From: Stenotrophomonas sp. UBA2629
Lineage (GTDB): Bacteria; Pseudomonadota; Gammaproteobacteria; Xanthomonadales; Xanthomonadaceae
Length of the DNA: 32,871 nt
Assembly (NCBI GenBank): GCA_002359895.1
Contig: DEOB01000010.1
Location: 651,577-684,447 of the forward strand
Direction of reading: 5' to 3'
Shown: positions 24,165 to 32,871 of the stretch, piece by piece
Layout of the letters: each line of letters starts with the position of its first letter
Position numbering within the stretch: position 1 is the stretch's first letter
Notes under the pieces: generated by a model
Databases searched by the model: none
What the model saw: only the letters and a program-made list of their open reading frames with translations
What the model was told of the DNA's origin: nothing
Position numbers and translations under genes: made by a program

Positions 24165-25091
24165 ATGGACAGCTTCAAACGCATGGCCCTGTTCGCCCAG
24201 GTGGTGCAGAACGGCTCGCTGAGTGCCGCCGCACGTGCTTTGGGCATGAGCACCTCGGCGGTCAGCCAACAACTGCGCGCGCTGGAACGCGATGCCGGCG
24301 TGCCGCTGCTGCACCGTTCGACGCGGCGGCTGGCGTTGACCGATGTCGGCAGCCGTTATTACGCGGCCTGTGCACGGCTGTTGGATGCCGCAGGCGAGGC
24401 CCAGGCCGAGCTGTCCGCCGCACGTGAAGCGCCCAGCGGTGAACTGCGGCTCTCGGCACCGTTGGGCATGGCCGACCACATTGGCCCGGCCTTGGGCCCG
24501 TGGCTGCGCGAGCACCCGCAGTTGCGCGTGCATCTGTATTTCGAGGATGGCTGGACCGACCTGCTGCAGGCGCGTATTGATCTGGCGCTGCGCTTTGGCC
24601 AGTTGCCCGACAGCGATTGGATGGCGCAGCGCATCGGCACCCTGCAGCGTTGGCCGTGCGCGGCACCTGCGTGGTTGCAGGCGCACGGCGCACCGTCTGA
24701 TCCGCTGCACGTGCCCGCCGGCGAATGGTTGGGTTTACCGCAGGTGCCGGGCTTGATATGGCGCCACTCCCGCACCGGCGAGGAACGCTTGATCCCCGCG
24801 CACCCGCGTATCGTCAGCCAGAACCAGCCCGCCGTGCGCCAGCTGTGTACCTCGGGGCTGGGCGTAGCCGTGTTGACCTGTATCGATGTCGCGCCGTTGT
24901 TGGACAGCGGCGCGCTGCTGCGGCTGTTGCCCGAATGGCAGTTGCCACCGCTGCCGGTGTGGGCAGTGACACCGCATCGGCAAACTCAACCGGCCAAGGT
25001 GAAGCAGGCCATCGGCCTGTTGCAGGATCACCTGGCGCGCGTGCCCGGCGGCAGTGGTGAACAAGCGCAAGATCGGAAACGCGGCGGCTAA
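24165..25091 (+). CDS. LysR-family transcriptional regulator
   Basis: A 308-residue regulator. The N-terminal winged helix-turn-helix is clear (about 1-60: MALFAQVVQNGSLSAAARAL, STSAVSQQLRALERDAGVPLLHRSTRRLALTDVG). The effector-binding domain spans about 85-290 with the family's RLSAPLGMADHIGPALGPWL opening. It belongs to the subgroup that usually controls a divergent oxidoreductase gene. AAGGAGG lies 6 bases before the ATG at 24165. The inducer is unknown. The AraC-type gene starts 43 bp after its stop and may be co-transcribed. Confidence 0.95.
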   Translation: MDSFKRMALFAQVVQNGSLSAAARALGMSTSAVSQQLRALERDAGVPLLHRSTRRLALTDVGSRYYAACARLLDAAGEAQAELSAAREAPSGELRLSAPLGMADHIGPALGPWLREHPQLRVHLYFEDGWTDLLQARIDLALRFGQLPDSDWMAQRIGTLQRWPCAAPAWLQAHGAPSDPLHVPAGEWLGLPQVPGLIWRHSRTGEERLIPAHPRIVSQNQPAVRQLCTSGLGVAVLTCIDVAPLLDSGALLRLLPEWQLPPLPVWAVTPHRQTQPAKVKQAIGLLQDHLARVPGGSGEQAQDRKRGG

Positions 25092-25134
25092 GCAATCCCG
25101 CTTCAATGCAGCAGCACACCTATCGAGAAGACCG

Positions 25135-26019
25135 ATGAAAGCCCAAGCCTCGCACCTGCCGAAACTGGACCGCGTCATCGCTTGCCTGCAACAGGCGGTC
25201 GCCAGCGGTGGACTGCTGCCCGATCTGGAGGCGCTTGCCGCAGTGGCGCATTACTCGCCGTATCACTTCCACCGCGTGTACCGCGCCATGACCGGCGAAA
25301 CCGTTGGCCGCACCGTGCAACGCTTGCGGCTGCTCAAGGCATTGCAGCGGCTGCATGAAAGCGATGCCAGCGTCACCGAGATCGCCTTGTTGGCCGGCTA
25401 CGACACGCCACAGGCATTGTCGCGGGTGCTGCGTGAAACGCTGGATGCCAGCCCCACCGAACTGCGTGCAGATCCCGCCCTGTTGGCCCGGTATGTGCAA
25501 CAGTTGTCGCGCCCGGCCGCCTCGGCAAAACAATCCGCGCCACTGAGCGTGGAGGTGGTCACGCTGGAGCCGTTTGAAGTGGTGGCGCTGCGCGCGCAGG
25601 GTGCGTTTGATGACCTGGACGGCAGCTTCGGTGAACTGTTTGGCTGGGCGGCCGAGCAGGGCCTGGTCGAACACCTGCAGCAGCTGATCGGCATCCCGCT
25701 GGGCGACCACCGCGAACTGCCGGCCGAAGAACTGTTGTTTGACTGCGCGGTGACGCTGGACGCCGCGCTGCCGGCACTGCCCACGCCGCTGCGCATGCTG
25801 CGGATCGAGGGTGGCTTGATGGCGCGGGTGCGCCATGTGGGCAGCTACAGCCTGCTGGAAGACGCGACCGACCCGTTGCTGGCGCAGTGGTTGCCCACAA
25901 GTGGCCATGGCCTGCGCGATGCACCGCTGCATTACATCTTTCTGGATGACCCCGAGCAGACGCCTGAGGCCATCCTGCGCGCCGATGTTTACGTGCCGCT
26001 GACGGCAGCGGAGGGCTGA
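25135..26019 (+). CDS. AraC-family regulator with GyrI-like effector domain
   Basis: A 294-residue Rob-like protein. The AraC double helix-turn-helix comes first (about 10-112: HYSPYHFHRVYRAMTGETVGRTVQRLRLLKAL, ASVTEIALLAGYDTPQALSRVLRETLDASPTEL). A GyrI-like small-molecule domain follows (about 135-292, VEVVTLEPFEVVALRAQGAFDDL ... YIFLDDPEQTP ... ADVYVPL). Regulators of this design often sense drugs or other amphipathic molecules; the ligand here is unknown. I chose the ATG at 25135, with GAGAAG 4 bases upstream; 27 codons of upstream frame are not AraC-like. The last 31 bp overlap the end of the convergent ybaL gene. Confidence 0.92.
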   Translation: MKAQASHLPKLDRVIACLQQAVASGGLLPDLEALAAVAHYSPYHFHRVYRAMTGETVGRTVQRLRLLKALQRLHESDASVTEIALLAGYDTPQALSRVLRETLDASPTELRADPALLARYVQQLSRPAASAKQSAPLSVEVVTLEPFEVVALRAQGAFDDLDGSFGELFGWAAEQGLVEHLQQLIGIPLGDHRELPAEELLFDCAVTLDAALPALPTPLRMLRIEGGLMARVRHVGSYSLLEDATDPLLAQWLPTSGHGLRDAPLHYIFLDDPEQTPEAILRADVYVPLTAAEG

Positions 26020-27707
26020 GCCGCACCCGGGCGCAGGCTGCGATAGGGCGGGGTGGCCATGATCATTTCGGCCAGCGAATACGCCAGCTCGCGCTCGGCC
26101 ATCACCGTGCCGTCGGCACCGTGTGACAGCAGATGGCGTACTTCGGCATCGCTGTGCGCGCGCGCCAGCAGCGTGAGGTTGGGGTTGATGGCGCGCAGCT
26201 TGGCCAACGCCTCGCCCGATTCCAGCGGCTGCGGAATGGCCAGTACCGCAATCTTGGCGCGCTCGGGATGCGCTTCGGCCAGCACCTTGTCGGCGGCGGC
26301 GCTGCCACGGATGGCGGGGATGCCGGCTGCATGTGCGCGGATGACATGCTCGCGGTTGTCGTCGATCACCAGCACCGGCACGCCACGGTCACGCAGCACC
26401 TGCGCCAGCTCGCTGCCGACGCGGCCGTAGCCGACCACGATGGCGTGGTCGTGCAGGTCCAGCGACGGGCCCGGCGGGATGTCGGGGGTCTCCGGCTCGG
26501 GCGTGGTTTCCTTGTGACGCGCCTGCCAGCGGTCGAGCAGGCCGAAGATCAGCGGGTTGAGCATGATCGACACCAGCGCGCCGGCCAGCACCAGCGACTG
26601 GCCCTCCGGCGGCAGGATTTTCAGCGCCACACCGAGGCCGGCGATGATGAAAGCAAATTCACCAATCTGCGCCAGCGAGGCGGAGATGGTCAGCGCGGTG
26701 CCCTTGCTGTGGCCAAACGCACGCACGATGAAAAACGCTGCCGCGGATTTGCCAAGCATGATGATCAGCACCGTCGCCAGCACCTGCCACGGGTGCTCGA
26801 TGATGATGGCTGGGTTGAACAACATGCCCACCGAGACGAAGAACAGCACCGCGAAGGCGTCACGCAGCGGCAGCGAGTCGTGTGCGGCTTTGTGGCTGAG
26901 CTCGGATTCGTTGAGCATCATGCCGGCGAAGAACGCACCCAGCGCGAACGACACGCCAAACAATGCGGCTGCACCAAACGCCACGCCCAGCGCGATGGCC
27001 AGCACGCACAGCGTGAACAGCTCGCGCGAGCCGGTGCCGGCAACTTTCTCCAGCACCCAGGGAATCACCCGGCGTCCGACCACCAGCATCACCGCCACAA
27101 ACAGGCCCAACTGCACGAACGTCCAGCCGATGGAGGTCAGCAGGCCGGTCAGCGAAGGGCTTTTGCCGCTGGCCTGCGGGCCGAACACATCGGCAATCAC
27201 CGGCATCATCACCAGGGCCAGCACACAGGCCAGGTCTTCGACGATCAGCCAGCCCACCGCGATCTTGCCGCGCGTGGTCTCCAGCAGGCGGCGTTCTTCC
27301 ATGGCCCGCAGCAGCACCACGGTGGAAGCGGTGGCCAGTGAGAAGCCAAAGATGATGCCGTGCAGCGTCGGCCAACCCATCAACGCGGCCACGCCCCAGC
27401 CCAGCAGGGTGGCGACCAATATCTGGCCGATGGCGCCGGGGATGGCGATCGCCTTGACCTCCATCAGGTCTTTCAGCGAGAAGTGCAGGCCCACGCCGAA
27501 CATCAGCAGCATCACGCCGATTTCGGCCAGCTGGTTGGCCAGCGCCTGGTCGGCGACAAAGCCGGGTGTAAATGGGCCGACGATGACACCGGCGATCAGG
27601 TAGCCCACCAACGGCGACAGCCGTACTTTGTTGGCCAAGGCGCCAAACACAAAGGCAAGCCCCAGGCCGATGGCAAGCATGTTGATCAGGGCGGTGTCAT
27701 GGTGCAT
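25989..27707 (-). CDS. ybaL: YbaL/KefC-family monovalent cation:proton antiporter
   Basis: A 572-residue antiporter of the CPA2 family. Residues 1-395 form about 12 membrane helices, including LSPLVGYLIAGVIVGPFTPG, LMLLMFGVGLHFSLKDL-like sequence, VGWLIVEDLACVLAL and GFLVSVGM-type segments. An RCK/TrkA-N nucleotide-binding domain begins at about 420, with GYGRVG (426-431) and VIDDNREHV. The start MHHDTALINML matches the E. coli YbaL start (MHHATPL), so the ATG at 27707 is preferred to a longer frame that reads through a palindromic element. There is no clear ribosome-binding site, and a run of eleven C lies 22 bases upstream. It probably exports K+ or Na+ in exchange for protons under NAD(H) control; this is inferred from the family. 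Confidence 0.94.
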   Translation of the reverse strand: MHHDTALINMLAIGLGLAFVFGALANKVRLSPLVGYLIAGVIVGPFTPGFVADQALANQLAEIGVMLLMFGVGLHFSLKDLMEVKAIAIPGAIGQILVATLLGWGVAALMGWPTLHGIIFGFSLATASTVVLLRAMEERRLLETTRGKIAVGWLIVEDLACVLALVMMPVIADVFGPQASGKSPSLTGLLTSIGWTFVQLGLFVAVMLVVGRRVIPWVLEKVAGTGSRELFTLCVLAIALGVAFGAAALFGVSFALGAFFAGMMLNESELSHKAAHDSLPLRDAFAVLFFVSVGMLFNPAIIIEHPWQVLATVLIIMLGKSAAAFFIVRAFGHSKGTALTISASLAQIGEFAFIIAGLGVALKILPPEGQSLVLAGALVSIMLNPLIFGLLDRWQARHKETTPEPETPDIPPGPSLDLHDHAIVVGYGRVGSELAQVLRDRGVPVLVIDDNREHVIRAHAAGIPAIRGSAAADKVLAEAHPERAKIAVLAIPQPLESGEALAKLRAINPNLTLLARAHSDAEVRHLLSHGADGTVMAERELAYSLAEMIMATPPYRSLRPGAAQPSAAVSGT

Positions 27708-27728
27708 CAGGGCTCGCTTGGTCGGTGC

Positions 27729-27739
27729 GGGGGGGGGGG
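27729..27739 (-). repeat. Poly-C tract (11) in the ybaL leader
   Basis: Eleven consecutive G on the + strand, so C on the coding strand, lie 21 bases upstream of the ybaL ATG. It is the longest homopolymer I noticed in the window. Confidence 0.9.
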
Positions 27740-27781
27740 AGGCCACCGATTCTAAAGGTGCTACCGGTGTACATGTCGGGA

Positions 27782-27806
27782 AGATTTTGAAAAATCTGAT
27801 TTTTTT
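27782..27806 (+). other. AT-rich hairpin with T-run upstream of ybaL
   Basis: A 6-bp stem AGATTT / AAATCT with loop TGAA is followed by GA and seven T (27800-27806) on the + strand. It looks like a weak terminator, but no + strand gene ends nearby. On the - strand this AT-rich patch may be part of the ybaL promoter. Confidence 0.35.
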
Positions 27807-27873
27807 GGCGAAACGCTGTGCGTTGCTGAAGGGGCTTGTTGGGTTGGTTTGGCTGGCTTTTGGCTTAAAGCTT

Positions 27874-27981
27874 GCCCTCACCCCAACCCCTCTCCCGTTT
27901 GCGGGAGAGGGGCTCAAACCCCGCGATCTGTCAGTACGCAAGCCTCTCTCCCGCAAACGGGAGAGGGGTTGGGGTGAGGGC
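27874..27981. repeat. Two-palindrome inverted element between ybaL and the second TonB receptor
   Basis: The left half (27874-27911) has loop CGTTTGCG, the right half (27943-27981) has loop CGCAAACG, which are exact reverse complements. The spacer is about 31 bp. It accounts for about a third of the 374-bp gap 27708-28081. The rest holds the poly-C tract, the AT-rich hairpin, a 17-bp tandem duplication (27978-28011) and the receptor terminator. Confidence 0.9.
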
Positions 27982-28011
27982 AGCTTCAAAACAAGGGCAG
28001 CTTCAAAACAA
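27978..28011. repeat. 17-bp tandem duplication
   Basis: GGGCAGCTTCAAAACAA occurs twice in a row without mismatch (27978-27994 and 27995-28011). It begins inside the end of the palindromic element, so the element's edge was copied together with its flank. Confidence 0.9.
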
Positions 28012-28022
28012 AAGCGACAGGC

Positions 28023-28052
28023 AAAAAAATGCCCCGGTTTCCCGAGGCATTT
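28023..28052 (-). terminator. Terminator of the second TonB receptor
   Basis: A stem AAATGCC-x-CGG / CCG-x-GGCATTT with one mismatch and loop TTTC is followed on the - strand by seven U (complement of 28023-28029). It lies 30 bp beyond the stop at 28082. Confidence 0.88.
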
Positions 28053-28081
28053 CTTCCAAACATCACCCATTCAAACCGGGC

Positions 28082-30460
<2,379 letters not shown>

Positions 30461-30539
30461 CAGAATGCGGCTCCGGTAATGAGTGGCGACACCGGCGAGC
30501 CGGGCTTTGGCGCGGTTTCGGTTGGGTGCGTCATCACGG

Positions 30540-30566
30540 ATTAATGGAATGTTTACGTGTCGTCAA
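30540..30566 (-). promoter_or_regulatory. Candidate sigma-70 promoter for the second TonB receptor
   Basis: Read on the - strand, TTGACG (-35, 30561-30566) and ATTAAT (-10, 30540-30545) are 15 bp apart. The spacing is short but both hexamers are fair. The start would be about 75 nt upstream of the ATG. Confidence 0.4.
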
Positions 30567-30586
30567 ACTGTCTGGCGGCAGCCAAG

Positions 30587-30763
30587 TAGTTGCTTTTCGG
30601 GGCAACTATCTGTCGGTTGCCTGCGCGGGGAGGGCCGGACGACGGCCTGCCACACGCTTTCTTCTAGAAGGTTGAGGTGGGGGAATACGTCAAGTATTCG
30701 TTAACGTTAGAATCGCGTCGCAGGAATGCTGCTCACATGCACATTCCGTTTCGTTATAACGGA
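30587..30763. promoter_or_regulatory. Dyad-rich regulatory region between divergent receptor and ABC-F genes
   Basis: Several dyads stand out in the 310-bp gap 30461-30770: TAGTTGC-N8-GCAACTA (30587-30608), CTTCTAGAAG (30661-30670), GAATAC-GTCAA-GTATTC (30683-30699), CGTTAACG (30699-30706) and TCCGTT-N7-AACGGA (30745-30763), which contains CGTTATAACG. A -10-like TAGAAT (30708-30713) could serve the ABC-F gene, but I find no matching -35. The dyads are candidate operators or RNA hairpins. Confidence 0.5.
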
Positions 30764-30770
30764 CCTATTC

Positions 30771-32648
30771 ATGATTGCCCTTCGTAATTTCGCCCTTCGC
30801 CGGGGCGAACGCCTGCTGTTGTCCAACGTCGACCTCACCCTGCACGCCGGCTACCGCGTCGGTGTGGTGGGCCGTAACGGTGCCGGTAAGTCCAGCCTGT
30901 TTGCTGCCGTACGCGGCGAGTTGGAAGCCGACAAGGGCGATGTGTCGTTGCCGGGCAAGATCCGCATTGCCGACGTGGCCCAGGAAACCCCGGCGCTGCC
31001 AGACCGCGCCATCGACTACGTGCTGGGCGGTGACGACGAAGTTGCCGCCGTGCTGAGCGAAGAAGCCGCTGCCGCTGCGCGCGAGGACTGGGAGGCCGTT
31101 GCCAACGCCCACCAGAAGATGGCCGAGCTGAATGCCTATGACGCCGAGGCCCGTGCCGGCAAGCTGCTGCATGGCCTGGGTTTCCCGGCGGACACGCATT
31201 CGCGCCCGGTGGCTGCATTCTCCGGCGGCTGGCGCGCGCGTCTGAACCTGGCCCGCGCGCTGATGATGCCCAGCGACCTGCTGCTGCTCGACGAACCGAC
31301 CAACCACCTTGATCTGGACGCGGTGTATTGGCTGGAACAGTGGCTGCTGAAGTATCCGGGCACGCTGCTGCTGATCTCGCATGACCGCGAGTTCCTGGAC
31401 AACGTGGCCACCCACACCCTGCACCTGCACGGCGGCACCGCGCGGCTTTATCCGGGCGGCTATACCGATTTCGAGCGCCAGCGCGCCGAACACCTGCGCC
31501 AGCAGCAGATCGTGCACGAGAAGGAACAGGCCGAGCGCGCGCATCTGCAGAGCTTCATCGACCGCTTCAAGGCGCAGGCCAGCAAGGCCACCCAGGCGCA
31601 GAGCCGTATCAAGCGCCTGGCCAAGATGTCCGGTACCGAAGCGGTGCGCGCCGAGCGCGAGTTCCGTATCGAGTTCTCGCCGCCGGCCAAGCTGCCGTTC
31701 TCGCTGATCCGCTTGGACCACGTCAACGCCGGTTATGGCGCCGACGCGGTGATTCTGAAGGACGTGGGTTTTGGTCTGGAAGCCGGCCAGCGCGTGGGCC
31801 TGCTGGGTCCGAACGGTGCCGGTAAAACCACGCTGGTGAAAACGCTGGTGGGCGATCTGCAGCCGTTGTCGGGCGAGCGCAACGCGCACCCGGACATGAA
31901 GATCGGCTACTTCGCCCAGCACACGGTGGAATCGCTGCGCGAAGGTGCCACGGCGATGGACCACTTCCGCGATATGGACCCGGATGGCGTCAACCAGAAC
32001 TTCCGCGATTTCCTCGGCAAGTGGAACTTCCCGGGTGACCGCGCGTTTGAACCGGTGGATGGTTTCTCCGGCGGTGAGCGCGCGCGCTTGGCATTGGCGT
32101 TGATCGCCTGGCAGCAGCCCAACGTATTGCTGCTCGACGAACCGACCAACCACCTTGATCTGGAAATGCGCGAGGCACTGGCCGAAGCGCTGGCGCTGTT
32201 CGAAGGCGCCATCGTCATGGTGTCGCACGACCGCCATTTGATTGGCCTGGTCTGCGATACGTTCTGGCGTGTGGCCGATGGCGTGGTCGAGCCGTTTGAC
32301 GGCGACCTGGACGAATACGCCGCATGGCTGCGTACCCGTGCCAGTGCGCAGGGCTCACGCAGCAAGGCCGACCGCACCGAGAAGGCCGAACTGCCCACGC
32401 CGGTGCAGGTTGTTGCGCCGGTGAAGCCTTCTTCTGGCAAGAAGCCGGTCAACCCGCACAAGCTGGAAGCGGCGGAGAAGAAGGTGGAACAGTTGGGCGC
32501 ATCACTGGCCGACGTGGACCGCCAACTGGCGGACCCCGCCAACTACGCCGACAGCGCGAAGATGGCCAAACTCGGCAGCGAGCGCGAAGTGCTCGCACAG
32601 CAACTGGAACAGGCCGAAGCAACCTGGATGGAAATGCTGGAAGACTGA
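30771..32648 (+). CDS. yheS: ABC-F family ATPase, YheS-type
   Basis: A 625-residue soluble twin-ATPase of the ABC-F group, whose members bind the ribosomal E site and relieve stalled translation. ATPase 1 has Walker A GRNGAGKS (34-41), signature FSGGWRARLNLARAL and Walker B LLLLDEPTNHLDLDA. The linker helix pair (about 235-300, rich in Arg/Gln/Lys) is the tRNA-interacting segment. ATPase 2 has GPNGAGKT, FSGGERARLALAL and LLLDEPTNHLDLEM. A C-terminal coiled coil (about 555-625, KLEAAEKKVEQL) follows. Length and segments match E. coli YheS. The ATG at 30771 (MIALRNFALRRGERLLL) is chosen over one 15 codons upstream. Only GGA precedes it as a ribosome-binding site. Confidence 0.94.
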   Translation: MIALRNFALRRGERLLLSNVDLTLHAGYRVGVVGRNGAGKSSLFAAVRGELEADKGDVSLPGKIRIADVAQETPALPDRAIDYVLGGDDEVAAVLSEEAAAAAREDWEAVANAHQKMAELNAYDAEARAGKLLHGLGFPADTHSRPVAAFSGGWRARLNLARALMMPSDLLLLDEPTNHLDLDAVYWLEQWLLKYPGTLLLISHDREFLDNVATHTLHLHGGTARLYPGGYTDFERQRAEHLRQQQIVHEKEQAERAHLQSFIDRFKAQASKATQAQSRIKRLAKMSGTEAVRAEREFRIEFSPPAKLPFSLIRLDHVNAGYGADAVILKDVGFGLEAGQRVGLLGPNGAGKTTLVKTLVGDLQPLSGERNAHPDMKIGYFAQHTVESLREGATAMDHFRDMDPDGVNQNFRDFLGKWNFPGDRAFEPVDGFSGGERARLALALIAWQQPNVLLLDEPTNHLDLEMREALAEALALFEGAIVMVSHDRHLIGLVCDTFWRVADGVVEPFDGDLDEYAAWLRTRASAQGSRSKADRTEKAELPTPVQVVAPVKPSSGKKPVNPHKLEAAEKKVEQLGASLADVDRQLADPANYADSAKMAKLGSEREVLAQQLEQAEATWMEMLED

Positions 32649-32720
32649 GGGCGCTGTCATTGACCCGGCAGTACGTGAAGAGACGGAAGTCCGCAAGCAA
32701 TGGCAGGCACCGGTAATGCG

Positions 32721-32794
32721 GTAGTACCTGCAGAAGCCGGCACTCCAGCAGTAGCTGCAGAAACCGACATTTCTGCCTGCAGTGACTGCAGAGA
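32721..32794. repeat. Imperfect short repeats downstream of the ABC-F gene
   Basis: Two copies of a unit of about 21 bp headed GTAG (32721-32742 and 32751-32771) share CTGCAGAA-x-CCG-x-CA. A third, looser copy contains CTGCAG-TGA-CTGCAG (32777-32791). They may form hairpins. No clear intrinsic terminator follows the gene. Confidence 0.5.
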
Positions 32795-32802
32795 CCAATC
32801 CA

Positions 32803-32845
32803 TTCTCCCGCTTGCGGGGGAAGGTGCCCGAAGGGCGGATGGGGG
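32803..32845. repeat. Divergent partial palindromic element at the window end
   Basis: TTCTCCCGCTTGCGGGGGAA is a version of the family palindrome (stem CCCGC/GCGGG), followed by a second small hairpin GCCC-GAA-GGGC and GGATGGGGG. It lacks the left arm and may be a related subfamily. Confidence 0.55.
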
Positions 32846-32871
32846 CTTGTTTTTGATCTGGTTGGTTATTT

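Noticed and set aside
6363..27981. Palindromic elements as SMAG-type REPs of Stenotrophomonas or as plain terminators
   Set aside because: They lack the GTAG head of SMAG elements and have no U-runs. Several lie between genes in tandem, not only convergent genes, so termination alone does not explain them.
27708..28070. N-terminal extension of ybaL to 28070
   Set aside because: It would translate a palindromic repeat into peptides such as SPQPLSRLRERG; the start at 27707 matches the E. coli YbaL N-terminus.

Overview
The window looks like chromosomal DNA from a high-GC gammaproteobacterium of the Xanthomonadaceae, most likely Stenotrophomonas or a close relative. The evidence is the high GC content, two large TonB-dependent receptors with VTGTR plug starts, the otsB-GH15-otsA trehalose cluster, the bamD | rluD-pgeF arrangement, and a dispersed family of intergenic 'CCCTCTCCCG...CGGGAGAGGG' palindromes. 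The genus cannot be fixed from sequence alone. I see no rRNA, tRNA, CRISPR array, prophage or insertion sequence with a transposase. Twenty-four protein-coding genes are supported; other long ORFs are shadows of these genes.

Layout. 1-384: a hexanucleotide tandem array lying between two halves of a palindromic element. 385-2404 (+): a DUF559 nuclease-like gene coupled to nadE. 2657-3538 (-): bamD, divergent from a tightly overlapping operon rluD, pgeF (yfiH), DUF4166, DUF393 (3652-6347, +). 6508-10427 (-): otsB, GH15 glycosidase and otsA, for trehalose synthesis and alpha-glucan handling. 10684-12015 (-): a YidB-like/OmpA fusion. 12295-14727 (-): a TonB-dependent receptor. 14926-16274 (+): two small exported proteins (DUF3574 and a protein with an acidic loop and an SH3-like end). 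16339-17916 (+): a nucleobase-type permease. 18006-18824 (+): a DUF3014 membrane-anchored protein. 19000-21588 (+): clpB, behind a convincing sigma-32 promoter. 21933-23219 (+): an O-acetylhomoserine sulfhydrylase-type PLP enzyme, bracketed by two related palindromic elements. 23391-24041 (-): an NAD(P)-binding reductase, divergent from a LysR regulator (24165-25091, +), which is followed by an AraC/GyrI-like regulator (25135-26019, +). 25989-27707 (-): the YbaL/KefC-type antiporter. 28082-30460 (-): a second TonB-dependent receptor. 30771-32648 (+): the YheS-type ABC-F ATPase.

Most genes are housekeeping or envelope functions: NAD synthesis, outer-membrane assembly, ribosome modification, peptidoglycan salvage and proofreading (PgeF), osmoprotection, protein disaggregation, sulfur amino acid metabolism, cation/proton exchange and ribosome rescue. 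The bamD | rluD-pgeF block and clpB are adjacent in Escherichia coli; here about 13.6 kb of accessory genes separate pgeF from clpB.

The least explained material is non-coding. A family of about 105-bp elements, each made of two palindromes in inverted orientation, recurs at 6-7 places. In most copies the loop sequence of one half is the reverse complement of the other half, so the whole element is one long inverted repeat. One copy appears to carry the hexamer array in its spacer and sits just upstream of a DUF559 nuclease gene. Poly-C tracts of 8-11 bases lie in or just ahead of three genes.
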